Positions 47,033-56,276 of a DNA stretch of 64,000 nt are shown in pieces. A program made the translations under genes and the position numbers. Source of the stretch: Lysobacteraceae bacterium (GTDB taxonomy: Bacteria > Pseudomonadota > Gammaproteobacteria > Xanthomonadales > Xanthomonadaceae); assembly GCA_003241895.1 (NCBI GenBank), contig QBLY01000001.1:62001-126000 (forward strand), read 5' to 3'. How positions within the stretch are numbered: position 1 is the stretch's first letter; each line of letters starts with the position of its first letter. The notes below the pieces were generated by a model, which saw nothing but the letters and a program-made list of their open reading frames with translations, ran no database searches and had not been told where the DNA came from.

Positions 47033-48445
47033 TCAATTTGTTCCGCCCGTAATGTCTTTCATCCATTTCGACATCAGCGCAAGAACCGAGGGGTCTACGG
47101 TCTCCTCGATCAGCAGGTACTCGCTCAACTTGCCTGTTCTGGCAGTCTGGAGGTTGTGGTTGATGCCTGGGAGTTGGAGCACGGTTGCGCGTGGATTCTT
47201 ACCGCGCTCAAGTGCAAGCCTTATTCCTTCAAGGTTTTCAGCAGGAGGCACCTGGAGGTCTTTCTCGCCGACAAGTGCAAGCACAGGGCACTTTACGTTT
47301 TCGAGGTGCTCGCGAGGGTCCAGCGCGAGAAAGTGTCGGAACCAAGGTGATAGCGAACTTTCGAAAGCCTCGGCCGGCAGTCCTTGAGCCGGCATCTCTA
47401 GCGTTTTCTTTTCTTGATCCGGCAGTTTCTGCGTCGCCATTTGCATCGCGTTGAGCGCATCCTGGTGCGGTAAATTGCTAACCGCAATTCCAAGAAGCAC
47501 GCGTTCCAGCTTCTGGTTGAGGAGGATTAGCGGCTCCGGGACGCCTTCGGCGCGTGCGTATGCACCGCCTTGTAAGGTCTGATTGTCGATACCTGGCAGT
47601 CCAGTACCTGCCAGCATCACAATGAATCCCACGTCCTGCGGTGCCTCCGCGGCGACCATGGCTGCAATAATTCCGCCCTCGCTGTGTCCAACCAGACCAA
47701 TCCGTGAGGGATCAATATTGGGTTGAATTTTCAGGAAGCGAACCGCAGCAAGAGCATCGGCGGCGTAATCTTTGGTGGTAGAACCGGGGTGGAGGGCGCC
47801 ACCAGTTAGGCCGACGCCGCGCTTGTCGTACCGAAGCACCGCATACCCTTGTCGGGTGAAGTGATCAGCAAGTACGGCAAGGGTCTTGTGGAGCGACATA
47901 CCGGCGTCGCGCGTGTGGGGCCCAGTTCCCGCGACGAGCACGACGGCTGGAAAGTTCGTGCCTGAATCCGGATAGGTAAGGGTTCCCACTGGCGATACGG
48001 ACGGATCCGGGGTGCTAAATACGACATCCTGGGACACGTAGGGCAACGGCCCAACGGGATGCTGGGGGCGTTGGCGCTCGGCGTACACATGGAACCGTCC
48101 CCCGACATTGTCGATGACGTAGGACGCCAGAAAACCACTTGGGCCGGTCCCGCTGGTTCGCGTGGAAAGACCGGGCCCAGGTGCCTGCGGTTGAACGGCC
48201 AAGGCTACCTTGAGTCGGCCAAACTCAGCCTCCACTTCGGGGAAGGTGTCCAGGGAGAACCAGTGTTGTCTGATGCTGGTTCTCTCGCCGGTCGCGTGTG
48301 GCGAGGCAGCCGTCACTGATGCCGCCAGAGTTAGCGCCATTGCCGCGATGAAAGTCCATGCAGCCTTTCGATTGGCTGCGAACGACGGCATGCCTGAGGC
48401 GCGATACAGTCGGGAATGGTGTTCTTTCGTCTTCACTGGAATCAC
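47033..48445 (-). CDS. Secreted alpha/beta hydrolase (cassette copy 2)
   Basis: The product has 470 residues. GHSEGG holds Ser255, and ALVGEKDLQVPP and GINHNLQTARTGKLSEY match copy 1 almost exactly. A hydrophobic export signal (TFIAAMALTLAASVTAA) lies after a basic N-terminus. The start is GTG 48445 or ATG 48391. No BlaI-like operator is seen upstream, unlike copy 1; instead a CueR-like site lies 160 bp upstream. Confidence 0.87.
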   Translation of the reverse strand: MIPVKTKEHHSRLYRASGMPSFAANRKAAWTFIAAMALTLAASVTAASPHATGERTSIRQHWFSLDTFPEVEAEFGRLKVALAVQPQAPGPGLSTRTSGTGPSGFLASYVIDNVGGRFHVYAERQRPQHPVGPLPYVSQDVVFSTPDPSVSPVGTLTYPDSGTNFPAVVLVAGTGPHTRDAGMSLHKTLAVLADHFTRQGYAVLRYDKRGVGLTGGALHPGSTTKDYAADALAAVRFLKIQPNIDPSRIGLVGHSEGGIIAAMVAAEAPQDVGFIVMLAGTGLPGIDNQTLQGGAYARAEGVPEPLILLNQKLERVLLGIAVSNLPHQDALNAMQMATQKLPDQEKKTLEMPAQGLPAEAFESSLSPWFRHFLALDPREHLENVKCPVLALVGEKDLQVPPAENLEGIRLALERGKNPRATVLQLPGINHNLQTARTGKLSEYLLIEETVDPSVLALMSKWMKDITGGTN

Positions 48446-48751
48446 CTGTTGTAGAAGTAAGAGGCTGGATGGATATGCGAATCAACTAGGCTTCTGAGGC
48501 GAAACATCCAGGACTTGAGTGGACGACACCGCTCCAGCCTTCAAGAAGTGGGTCAGCTAGAGGCGGTGGTGAGTTCATGAAGGACCCGTTCGTATGTTGA
48601 GCGGAGGGTGATGGTTCCCATGGGGGCAAGGTCAAGCAGAAGTGTCCGACTCTCAATAGCCGCGGATTTCCAACTCATCTCAGGTTCTTGGGTCGGGGCG
48701 CTCGCAGGGGTCTTTACGCAACCTGTCCGCTGGCAGCATCAGTCTGTGCGG
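48446..48751. other. Intergenic stretch between hydrolase cassette 2 and the OYE gene
   Basis: No convincing gene is seen. The only feature is the CueR-like site described separately. A 29-codon frame on the minus strand (ATG at about 48575) has no ribosome site. The stretch is probably a regulatory and junction sequence. Confidence 0.4.
48605..48635 (-). promoter_or_regulatory. CueR/MerR-type promoter-like site before cassette 2
   Basis: The minus strand has TTGACC, a 19-bp spacer beginning TTGCCCCCATGGGAA, and CACCCT. It points towards the alpha/beta hydrolase 160 bp away. It matches the copA and RND promoters in layout but has a weaker -10, so it may be an orphan relic or a true control of cassette 2. 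Confidence 0.45.
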
Positions 48752-49966
48752 TTAGGGAACGCTTTCGAAAGGGGCGCCTTCTTCCCTACAACCCACGGCC
48801 GAGTCGAGCTGGCCCTTGGTTTGAGGCGTCCCATGAGGGAGAGTCGTCTGGCGATCGGCATTGGCCAGGTCAGCTATCGGCGCGAGTATGCGACCGTCGA
48901 AGGTACCGATCGGCATGCTGGTGCGAACCCGGTTCGGCCAGTCCGGATGGGTCAGCGCGCCCCGACCCAGCGACACCATGTCGGCCTGATTTTCACGGAG
49001 TAGTGCAGCAGCACGCACCGGGTCGTGCAACGAGCCGTTGGCGAGTACCGGTACCGGGACATACCTGCGCGCAAGTGCAGCCAGGCTGTGGCCCGGCGCG
49101 CCGAACGCGGGCTGCCATGCCTCGAACTCGGTGGTGTGCAGGTAGTCGATGGGCTGCTGTCCCAGTGTGCGAAAGATCAACGCAGCGTCGGCCTCGCCTC
49201 CAGCCCACCGGTTCTCGAAATCGTTCACCTTGCCCTGAGAAATTCGCAATCCCACCAGAAAATCTACACCCACAGCACGTCTCGTTGCATCGATGACTTC
49301 GATGATGAGCCTGAGACGACCCTCCAAGCCGCCGCCGTATTGGTCATTTCGAACGTTGCTGTAGTCGGTGAGGAATTGATCCAGCAAGTACCCATTCGCG
49401 CCGTGGATCTCCACGCCGTCAAAGCCAGCCTCTTTCGCGAGAACGGCAGCCTCGGCAAACCCGCTTACGACCTCCCGGATGTCAACGAGCGACATCGGCT
49501 CCGGCAAACGATACGGCCCGTCCCCCCGATAGAAGCTCATCTGCTGGCCCCTGGGCGGCACGGCAGAGGGCCCCTTCGTGCGAGGGCGGAAGGGATTGCC
49601 CTGTGACAAAGCCCCGGCATGCATCAACTGCGCGACGATGCAGGCGCCGTGGCTGTGCACGCCGTCCACGACGAAGCGCCAGGCTTCGCGTTGGAGCGAG
49701 TTCGTCAAGCCGGGCTGGAACAGGTACCCCTGGGAATAGGCAGTGTCGGTGTACACGCCCTCGGTCACGACCAGGGCAAAGCCTCCGGCTGCAAAGTCAG
49801 CGTAGTACGACGCCATTCTCGACGTCGCAAGGCCGTCAGCGGTCGCGCTGACCCTCGTCATCGGCGCTACCACTAGCCGATTGCGAAGCACGCACTTGCC
49901 CAGCTCCAGCGGGGCGAACAGGCTCGCTTCGAGATCTTTTGTACGGTGCAGGTTATCGGACTGCAT
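48752..49966 (-). CDS. Old yellow enzyme-family NADH:flavin oxidoreductase
   Basis: The product has 404 residues with an FMN-binding TIM barrel: LRNRLVVAPMTR near the start, IVAQLMHAGALS, EIHGANGYLLDQFL with the substrate-binding His/Asn, and VSLGRGALTHPDWP at the end. It reduces activated C=C bonds of enones or nitro compounds. ATG 49966 follows AAGGGGCAG and lies 1 bp after ridA, so the two are co-translated. Ene-reductase plus RidA suggests handling of a reactive unsaturated or imine metabolite. Confidence 0.92.
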   Translation of the reverse strand: MQSDNLHRTKDLEASLFAPLELGKCVLRNRLVVAPMTRVSATADGLATSRMASYYADFAAGGFALVVTEGVYTDTAYSQGYLFQPGLTNSLQREAWRFVVDGVHSHGACIVAQLMHAGALSQGNPFRPRTKGPSAVPPRGQQMSFYRGDGPYRLPEPMSLVDIREVVSGFAEAAVLAKEAGFDGVEIHGANGYLLDQFLTDYSNVRNDQYGGGLEGRLRLIIEVIDATRRAVGVDFLVGLRISQGKVNDFENRWAGGEADAALIFRTLGQQPIDYLHTTEFEAWQPAFGAPGHSLAALARRYVPVPVLANGSLHDPVRAAALLRENQADMVSLGRGALTHPDWPNRVRTSMPIGTFDGRILAPIADLANADRQTTLPHGTPQTKGQLDSAVGCREEGAPFESVP

Positions 49967-49967
49967 G

Positions 49968-50384
49968 TTACTGCCCCTTCGGTAGGCGCACAGCGGCAAT
50001 TGCCTCGATTTCGATCATCGCTTCTGGTGTGTAGAGGGCCTGGATTTGCGCGATCGTGTCGGCAGGGTAGGGATTTGAAAAGAACTGGCGCCGCAATGCC
50101 ACGACGTCATCGAAGTGCGCCATGTCTGTCACGAAAATGGTCACCTTGATGACGTCTTGAAGACTGGAGCCGCCTGCTTGTAGCGCACGTCTCAGGTTCG
50201 CGAACGCCTGCTCACCTTGGGCGCGAAACCCGCCTGCGACGATCCGCCCGTTTTCGCCTGCCCCGGCCTGGCCTGAAATGAACAGCAGGTCGCCAAAGCG
50301 GATCCCCTGCGACAGCAGGAAGGGCTCGTAGGGGTCGGGCCGAGTAATCACACGCTCAAGAACAGGTGTATAAGGTTCATTCAT
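49968..50384 (-). CDS. RidA family protein
   Basis: The product has 138 residues. The core FGDLLFISGQAGAG, QAFANLRRALQAGGSSLQDV and IEIEAIAAVR are the Rid pattern, with an Arg near the end as in active imine deaminases. RidA proteins hydrolyse reactive enamine/imine intermediates. It is the first gene of ridA-OYE and is divergent from a LysR gene 111 bp away that may control it. Confidence 0.9.
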   Translation of the reverse strand: MNEPYTPVLERVITRPDPYEPFLLSQGIRFGDLLFISGQAGAGENGRIVAGGFRAQGEQAFANLRRALQAGGSSLQDVIKVTIFVTDMAHFDDVVALRRQFFSNPYPADTIAQIQALYTPEAMIEIEAIAAVRLPKGQ

Positions 50385-50495
50385 GTCGATCGTCCGGTGT
50401 CGGGGCATGTCGCCACTCGCGCAACATATAGGCGCTTATGAGGGCGCGACAAACGCTCATTTTTCAACCAACAGATGAACTAGGATCACCTAGCC

Positions 50496-51404
50496 ATGCG
50501 CCGCCGCTCACTGCCACTGTCCGCACTGCGTAGCTTCGAAACCGCAGCCCGCTTGGGAAGCTTCAAGCTCGCGGCCGAGGAGCTGGGAGTAACGCCGACG
50601 GCAGTCAGTCATCAGATCCGCGCGCTGGAGGAGCAGATCGGCGTTCTGTTGTTTGACAGGCAAGTCAGGAAGGTGGTGCTTACACATGCCGGAAGTGAGC
50701 TGCTCCCTTTGCTGCGCGATAGTTTTGATGCGATAGCGGCAACGCTTAAGCGCCTCAGCACCGCCGACGTGCACTCGCGCGTTACGATCTCGGCGACGCG
50801 CGCGTTCACCGCAAAGTGGCTGCTGCCACGTCTTCCTGACTTCCGCAACACACATCCGGAGATCGATCTGCAGCTGCACGCCGCCGACGAGGCGGTCAAT
50901 CTGCGCTCGGCCGCAGTGGATATAGCGATTCGGTACGGCCGAGGACCCTATCCCGGGCTGACAGCCGAGCCGTTGTTCACAGATCGCTTTGCGCCAATGG
51001 CAAACCCACTCCTTGGCGTGTCGAGTACAACCGACTTGGCGCGCGTTCCGTTGATAGAGTTTGATTGGAAGCATGTGCATCCTGACAATCCGACCTGGCA
51101 ACGCTGGTTCTCGATGGCGGCGCTGCCGTGGCCAGCTAGCGCACGAGTACTCCGTCTCTCTGATGAAAGTCATGCGATTCAGGCCGCCGTCGCCGGACAT
51201 GGCGTCGCGATGCTCAGCCAGGCACTGGTCAGCAGCGAGCTGGGTGAAGGACAGCTGACGCAGTCCTTCGAACCCAGCCTTCCCGGCCATACATACCACC
51301 TCGTTACGAGCGCGGAGCGCGCCCCGTCGCCTGCCGCAGTCGCCGTGGCGGCATGGCTTCGCATCCAGGCGCTGCATCGAGGTGTCATGGCAGATGAACG
51401 ATGA
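50496..51404 (+). CDS. LysR-family regulator (GcvA-like)
   Basis: The product has 302 residues. The N-terminal helix-turn-helix is LSALRSFETAARLGSFKLAAEELGVTPTAV, given in family form, followed by a periplasmic-binding-like effector domain. The GcvA-like signature (SHQIRALEEQIGVLLFDR) is clear. It is divergent from ridA-OYE and likely regulates that pair. Confidence 0.9.
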   Translation: MRRRSLPLSALRSFETAARLGSFKLAAEELGVTPTAVSHQIRALEEQIGVLLFDRQVRKVVLTHAGSELLPLLRDSFDAIAATLKRLSTADVHSRVTISATRAFTAKWLLPRLPDFRNTHPEIDLQLHAADEAVNLRSAAVDIAIRYGRGPYPGLTAEPLFTDRFAPMANPLLGVSSTTDLARVPLIEFDWKHVHPDNPTWQRWFSMAALPWPASARVLRLSDESHAIQAAVAGHGVAMLSQALVSSELGEGQLTQSFEPSLPGHTYHLVTSAERAPSPAAVAVAAWLRIQALHRGVMADER

Positions 51405-51418
51405 GTGCTTCATTGCTC

Positions 51419-52912
51419 TCAATATCTGTAGGTGGTGGAAACGTAGCCGTAGGCACCGCCCGTGAACCCAGACGCTTTGAGTACTTCTCCTGGCTTCAGG
51501 TACTCAAGGTTGACGTTCAAGGACAGTCTCTGGGAGACCGTCCACCTGCCAGATAGGCGAGCGAGTTCGCCTATCCGAAGTCCTGACACCCTTTCGGTGC
51601 CGGCGTAGGGCCGCATCCCGGCTGCATAGACGGCATCGCTTTCTACCAGTCGGCGGGCAAACCCGAACTCGAGCGATAGCGTGGTGCCGGCAGAAGGGGA
51701 GAGCTGCATCCCTGGTGCCATCATGAGCAGATTGCTCAGCGCAAGGAACTGGCTTTCTCCGAGGTAGTTTGAGCTGGCGTACAGCGGGTTGAAGTCGCGC
51801 ACCGCGCCGGTACCGTATGCGCCTCCGCCGGAGGCCAGGTCGAAGCGAGAGGTCAGGCGCGGCTTCCAGCCGCTCTCGGAGAGTTGCAGGCTATGCACAG
51901 CAAACGCGCCCCAGGCATCGATGGTCCGGTCGCCATCCGTGCGCCCCGTCTGACGAGCCATGGTCCAGTCAAAGCGTACTGGCCCACGACGTCCCCAAAG
52001 CCGAAACCCCGCCGTATCGCGATCGTCAGCTGCAACGCGGCCAGCGACGCGGAACTTCGCACTCTCGCTGTGGATCCAGAACGAATCGAGGTAGGTGTTG
52101 GGGCCCTCGCCGGGCGACACGATGAAGCTTGCATTCAAGCCATGCAGTCGTTCCGTATCGCTGATCTTCTCGTCAAAAGCACCGCGACCAAGCTGCGTTT
52201 CCCGGAAAGCGAACCCGCCAAAACGCCGGCGCTGGCCATGCGTGTAGAGGCGAACGCCATTCCATGTGCGGTGCAGGTTTGGACCATCGCTCAGGCTGAT
52301 CAGCTGACGGGGGCCGTCCGAGTACTCCTGCCGCCCGACCATGGCACCCACCAGCATCGATCCTGCATGCCCCCGGACTTCGACGAACAGCTGTTGGAGC
52401 GAGACTTGATTATCGAAGTTGGCCGCCGCTTCATCGTTTTCACCCTCGACAAGGCCAGTGCCGAGCTCGACATAGGTGCGAATGTGGGAGCTGATCCTGA
52501 GGTCCGCGCCAAAGACGGCACGTAGCTGACCCTGGTCCCAATGGGCGCCGCGTAGGAGCTGCGAATCGTCACGTGCAGCCCACCGCAGTCGAACCTCCGA
52601 GTTCAGTGTGAGGTGCGTGGATTCGCTGATAGGAATCGCCTTCAGTGACGGCGCCCGCCCTACGGCGGCCATACCCGACCAATCCTCGACCCAGCGGCTC
52701 GCCATGAGTCCTTTTCCCAACTCGGAGCCCCATCCCGCTGCCATGAGGGGATAGGGGTCTGCAGGCGCAGGGGACTGCGGGCTCACGACTGCAGCCCCCA
52801 AGCACTTGGTATGCGGTGCGGTTTCGCCGCCTGGCCCAGTCGCGAAGGAAGGGGCCGGAAGCACCAGCGCGAGCAGGCAAGTGGCGAGGAAATGACGCGT
52901 GGGGTTGGACAT
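51419..52912 (-). CDS. Alginate-export/porin-like outer membrane beta-barrel protein
   Basis: The product has 497 residues. A signal peptide (ATCLLALVLPAPSFATG) precedes many alternating beta-strand repeats with aromatic turns. GRQEYSDGPRQLISLSDGPN and RTWNGVRLYTH are the pattern of alginate-export family barrels, and the protein ends in the aromatic TYRY. It is a channel for anionic solutes or an uptake porin; the substrate is unknown. It lies 13 bp before the MFS pump stop, but the two share orientation and could be one transcript. Confidence 0.8.
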   Translation of the reverse strand: MSNPTRHFLATCLLALVLPAPSFATGPGGETAPHTKCLGAAVVSPQSPAPADPYPLMAAGWGSELGKGLMASRWVEDWSGMAAVGRAPSLKAIPISESTHLTLNSEVRLRWAARDDSQLLRGAHWDQGQLRAVFGADLRISSHIRTYVELGTGLVEGENDEAAANFDNQVSLQQLFVEVRGHAGSMLVGAMVGRQEYSDGPRQLISLSDGPNLHRTWNGVRLYTHGQRRRFGGFAFRETQLGRGAFDEKISDTERLHGLNASFIVSPGEGPNTYLDSFWIHSESAKFRVAGRVAADDRDTAGFRLWGRRGPVRFDWTMARQTGRTDGDRTIDAWGAFAVHSLQLSESGWKPRLTSRFDLASGGGAYGTGAVRDFNPLYASSNYLGESQFLALSNLLMMAPGMQLSPSAGTTLSLEFGFARRLVESDAVYAAGMRPYAGTERVSGLRIGELARLSGRWTVSQRLSLNVNLEYLKPGEVLKASGFTGGAYGYVSTTYRY

Positions 52913-52925
52913 TGAAAGCTATCGC

Positions 52926-54350
52926 TCAGACAGTTGGACTAGGGGAGGGGCGTGCCATGCCGACCGCGAGCAAGAGTGCGACTCCGACGAGCATTGCTCC
53001 GGCCGCAAATGCGGTATGCATGCCGTTGGCGATGGCCAACGCACCTGCGGCTGCCACTCCCGGCTCACCGACGGCCGCGGCGAATACCGTGCCCATGACG
53101 GATGCGCCAGTTATCAGCCCCAAATTCCGGGCGAGGTTCAGCAGCCCTGACACAACGCCGCGATCGTTTGCCTCGACACCCGTAACGACCGCGGCATTGT
53201 TGGCTACCTGGAACGCCGCGAATCCAGCGGTAAGTGTGATCAGTGGCAGTACGTACCCCACTGCCCCGAGTGACGCCGGCAGCAGGGTCAGTGACACGGT
53301 GCCCACAACCATGGCTATCAGCGCGGTGACGGTCACCCTATGGGCGCCGAAATGGTCGACGCCCCGGCCTGCCGGGACGCCGACAAGTGCAGCCACGAGC
53401 GGGCCCGCGGTCATGACGGCGCCGGCTGCGGCTGGGCTGAGGCCCAAGGCGCCGGTCAGATAGAAGGGCCCGACCACGAGCGTGGTCATCACCACCGTGG
53501 TTACGAGCACGCTCATGGCGAACCCTGTAGCGACCAAGCGCCGGCGAAACAGCTGCGGGCGGATCAAGGGCGAGCGCGCCTTCGATTCGATGGCAACAAA
53601 CACGAACGCACCGACTGCCGCCAGGCATAAGAGCGCAGTGCCAGTATTGTTCAAGGCGCCGCGGCCCTGCGTCATCGCAATTGCATAGGCGGCAAGCGTG
53701 ATCGCGAGCACTACTGAACCGGGAATATCGAGTGACGGCCGGTCGCGACTGGACACATCGGCGGGCAGGTAGCGAGTAGCCAGCAGCAGGGCAAGCAGGC
53801 CCAGTGGCATGTTAATCAGGAAGATCGCCGGCCAGTCCCATAGGAGAACTAGCCCGCCTCCCAAGGATGGGCCTAATGCGGTCCCCACTGCTGACATGGT
53901 TCCCAGGAAGCCCATCGCACGCCCGGCGTGTTGCTTGGGAACGGAATCGCCCACTAGCGCCATCGCCAGGGCCATCATCACGGCCGCCCCCAGGCCTTGT
54001 AAGGCGCGTGCACCTACCAGCATCCAAAGCTCCGGCGCAGTGGCACACGCGATCGACGCGACGGTGAAGAGGCCGATGCCAGTGATCATCAAGCGCCGTC
54101 GGCCGATGAGGTCACCCAGACGCCCCACGCTCACGACGACCGTGGTGACCGCAAGCAGGTACGCAAGAACCACCCACTGCACTGCGCGGAACGTCGTATC
54201 GAATGCATCGACCAGTGTCGGCAGGGCGATGTTGGCAATGCTGGTTCCAAGCGACGAAAGGAGCATCACCAGGGCCAGGCAGGTCAACGCCCAGGTGCCC
54301 GCAGTCGGCGTGGTGGGGTTTGCCTCAGTGGGGCAGGGCGTTACTGACAT
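52926..54350 (-). CDS. DHA2-type MFS drug/solute exporter
   Basis: The product has 474 residues with about 14 membrane helices. Motif A-type GRLGDLIGRRRLM and motif C-like GPSLGGGLV are visible. DHA2 (EmrB/QacA) pumps export drugs or organic solutes by proton antiport. It is divergent from a LysR gene, 152 bp apart, and precedes the porin-like gene. No EmrA partner is present. Confidence 0.88.
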   Translation of the reverse strand: MSVTPCPTEANPTTPTAGTWALTCLALVMLLSSLGTSIANIALPTLVDAFDTTFRAVQWVVLAYLLAVTTVVVSVGRLGDLIGRRRLMITGIGLFTVASIACATAPELWMLVGARALQGLGAAVMMALAMALVGDSVPKQHAGRAMGFLGTMSAVGTALGPSLGGGLVLLWDWPAIFLINMPLGLLALLLATRYLPADVSSRDRPSLDIPGSVVLAITLAAYAIAMTQGRGALNNTGTALLCLAAVGAFVFVAIESKARSPLIRPQLFRRRLVATGFAMSVLVTTVVMTTLVVGPFYLTGALGLSPAAAGAVMTAGPLVAALVGVPAGRGVDHFGAHRVTVTALIAMVVGTVSLTLLPASLGAVGYVLPLITLTAGFAAFQVANNAAVVTGVEANDRGVVSGLLNLARNLGLITGASVMGTVFAAAVGEPGVAAAGALAIANGMHTAFAAGAMLVGVALLLAVGMARPSPSPTV

Positions 54351-54501
54351 GGCGGGCCTCGGAGGGCGGCTGGTCGAGCAAGTGCCAGCGCATGGAGGTC
54401 AGGCTAGATCCGGGGCAGGGATAGCGGAAGGCGCAGGTATTGCAAAGTATTCGTGCGCAGAACGCCATGCCACAATGAAATCGTGGTATTTCTCTGGGGG
54501 T

Positions 54502-55410
54502 ATGTCCCTCCCCGACCTCAACTTGCTGGTGACCTTGGATGTCCTTCTCAGCGAAGGCAGCGTGGTCGGGGCCGCGCAGCGACTACAACTGAGCCCGTCT
54601 GCCATGAGCCGCGCCTTGGCACGCCTGCGCGGGGTGACCGGCGATCCCCTTCTGGTGCGTGCTGGCCGAGGCCTGGTGCCCACACCCCGCGCGCTCGAAC
54701 TGCGCGATCGGGTGCGTCAGGTGGTCCATGACGCCGAGGCTGTACTGCGCCCGGCGTTGAAACTTGACCTGCGGGTACTTTCCCGAACATTCGCCATCCG
54801 GACCACCGAAGGATTCGTTGAGACATTTGCGCCTGCGCTGCTCGAACGGGTTGCCGAGGAGGCGCCGAGCGTCCGGCTGTGGTTCGTACCCAAACTGGAT
54901 AAGGACAGCGCGCCGCTGCGCGATGGACTGATCGACCTGGAGACCGGCGTTACCAGCAAGTCCATGGGGCCCGAGATACGCACGCAGGGCTTATTCCGAG
55001 ACCGGTTTGTCGGCATCGTGCGGAAAGGGCATCCGCTGGCCAAAGGGAAGATGACGCCTGAACGCTATGCCGCGGCTTCTCATGTTTTGGTGTCGCGCCG
55101 CGGACTGGAAATGGGACCGGTTGACCATGCACTCGGGCAGTGGGGGCTTGCCAGACATGGCGCTGTCACGGTGGGTGGCTTTGGGCCGGCCTTGGCTTTG
55201 GCAGGTGGATCGGACATGGTTGCTACCGTTCCCGACAAGCATACGTCCGGCCTTCGGCGCGGCATGCACTTTTTCGCGCTGCCATTTCCTGTTCCGGAGT
55301 TCACGGTTTCGCTTTTCTGGCACCCAAGGTTCGAAGCTGACGCGGCACATCGCTGGATTCGTACGCTGGTGTCGCAAGTGACCCAAAGCCACAAACCCGA
55401 TCCCAAGTGA
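54502..55410 (+). CDS. LysR-family regulator (NodD/LeuO-like)
   Basis: The product has 302 residues starting MSLPDLNLLVTLDVLLSEGS, with a helix-turn-helix (QRLQLSPSAMSRALARLR) and an effector domain. ATG 54502 is chosen by homology; the G-run before it is very close. An in-frame ATG at 54475 is an alternative, and the frame is open further upstream. It is divergent from the MFS pump, its probable target. Confidence 0.87.
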   Translation: MSLPDLNLLVTLDVLLSEGSVVGAAQRLQLSPSAMSRALARLRGVTGDPLLVRAGRGLVPTPRALELRDRVRQVVHDAEAVLRPALKLDLRVLSRTFAIRTTEGFVETFAPALLERVAEEAPSVRLWFVPKLDKDSAPLRDGLIDLETGVTSKSMGPEIRTQGLFRDRFVGIVRKGHPLAKGKMTPERYAAASHVLVSRRGLEMGPVDHALGQWGLARHGAVTVGGFGPALALAGGSDMVATVPDKHTSGLRRGMHFFALPFPVPEFTVSLFWHPRFEADAAHRWIRTLVSQVTQSHKPDPK

Positions 55411-55477
55411 TATGGGTCTAGCCATGGCTCTCTCCAGGACGGAGGCGGACACTGGAAGCCATCCGGTCCTTGCTGGG

Positions 55478-56068
55478 CTAGTGACCCAGTCCGTCTTGGT
55501 CCGGGCATGGGCCCCCGATGGTTAAGTTTTTTGCCATGAACACATAGGAGAAGGATCGACCTTCGATCTTGAACATCTCCGGGACTTCGCCAGTCTTGCT
55601 GAATCCCGCTCGGCAGTAGAGTTGTATCGCGCCGGTGTTCTCCGACAGCACCTGAAGGTCGATCCATTCGAGATTAGCCGTTTCGGCTGCCCACTTCTCT
55701 GCGAATGCGAGCAAGTCCGCGCCAACTCCCAGTCGTCTATGCTGTCGATGCACTCCCATTCCGAGCAGGCAGCGGTGTTCAGTGAACTTTTCCGGATGAG
55801 AACGAAGGTCGATGTGGCCGACGATTTGGCCGCCCGGTGAACGCATGACCCATGCGCGCCTCCAGCCTGCGGTGCCAACAGGCAGGCTCAGGCCGGTCCG
55901 GAACGCTGACACTGATTCCTGCCCGAGCCGTGATGTGGCGCGTCGAAGGGGTTGGAAATAAGCGCCGCCGACCCCGTTGTCCGTGAGGTGATCATTCAGG
56001 TACTCGACAAACAGATCGAATTCCTTCTGAGTGACGGGCCGGATTGATGCGGTAGTTTCGATGGTCAT
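55478..56068 (-). CDS. GNAT-family N-acetyltransferase
   Basis: The product has 196 residues. Motif A is HRQHRRLGVGADLL and motif B ENTGAIQLYCRAGF, followed by the usual SYVFMAKNL strand. ATG 56068 is preferred over a TTG 21 bp upstream. The substrate is not known. It is convergent with the LysR gene. Confidence 0.82.
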   Translation of the reverse strand: MTIETTASIRPVTQKEFDLFVEYLNDHLTDNGVGGAYFQPLRRATSRLGQESVSAFRTGLSLPVGTAGWRRAWVMRSPGGQIVGHIDLRSHPEKFTEHRCLLGMGVHRQHRRLGVGADLLAFAEKWAAETANLEWIDLQVLSENTGAIQLYCRAGFSKTGEVPEMFKIEGRSFSYVFMAKNLTIGGPCPDQDGLGH

Positions 56069-56276
56069 GAGGAGTGGCGTGACGTTCAACTACTAGCAGG
56101 CCCCTTGAAGGGGAACTATATCGATTTTCGTTGTCTCGCTTGCCTTGGTCAAACGGACGTCGGGCTCATAGGCAAAGCCGGGTGCATTGCATACGGTTTC
56201 TTTTTGGCCGCGGCGACTTGCTCCGTGCGCAGGGCAGGGGTCAGCGGTATCGCGCTGGTAATCCAAGGTCGAGTCT

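Larger units (their letters stand above)
44995..48445. repeat. Hydrolase cassette copy 2 (paralogous to 25255-28358)
   Basis: Gene order and protein sequence of the two hydrolases are shared with 25255-28358, both on the minus strand. Copy 2 contains an intact tautomerase between them that copy 1 lacks. The divergence suggests an old duplication or separate acquisitions rather than a recent tandem copy. Confidence 0.8.
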
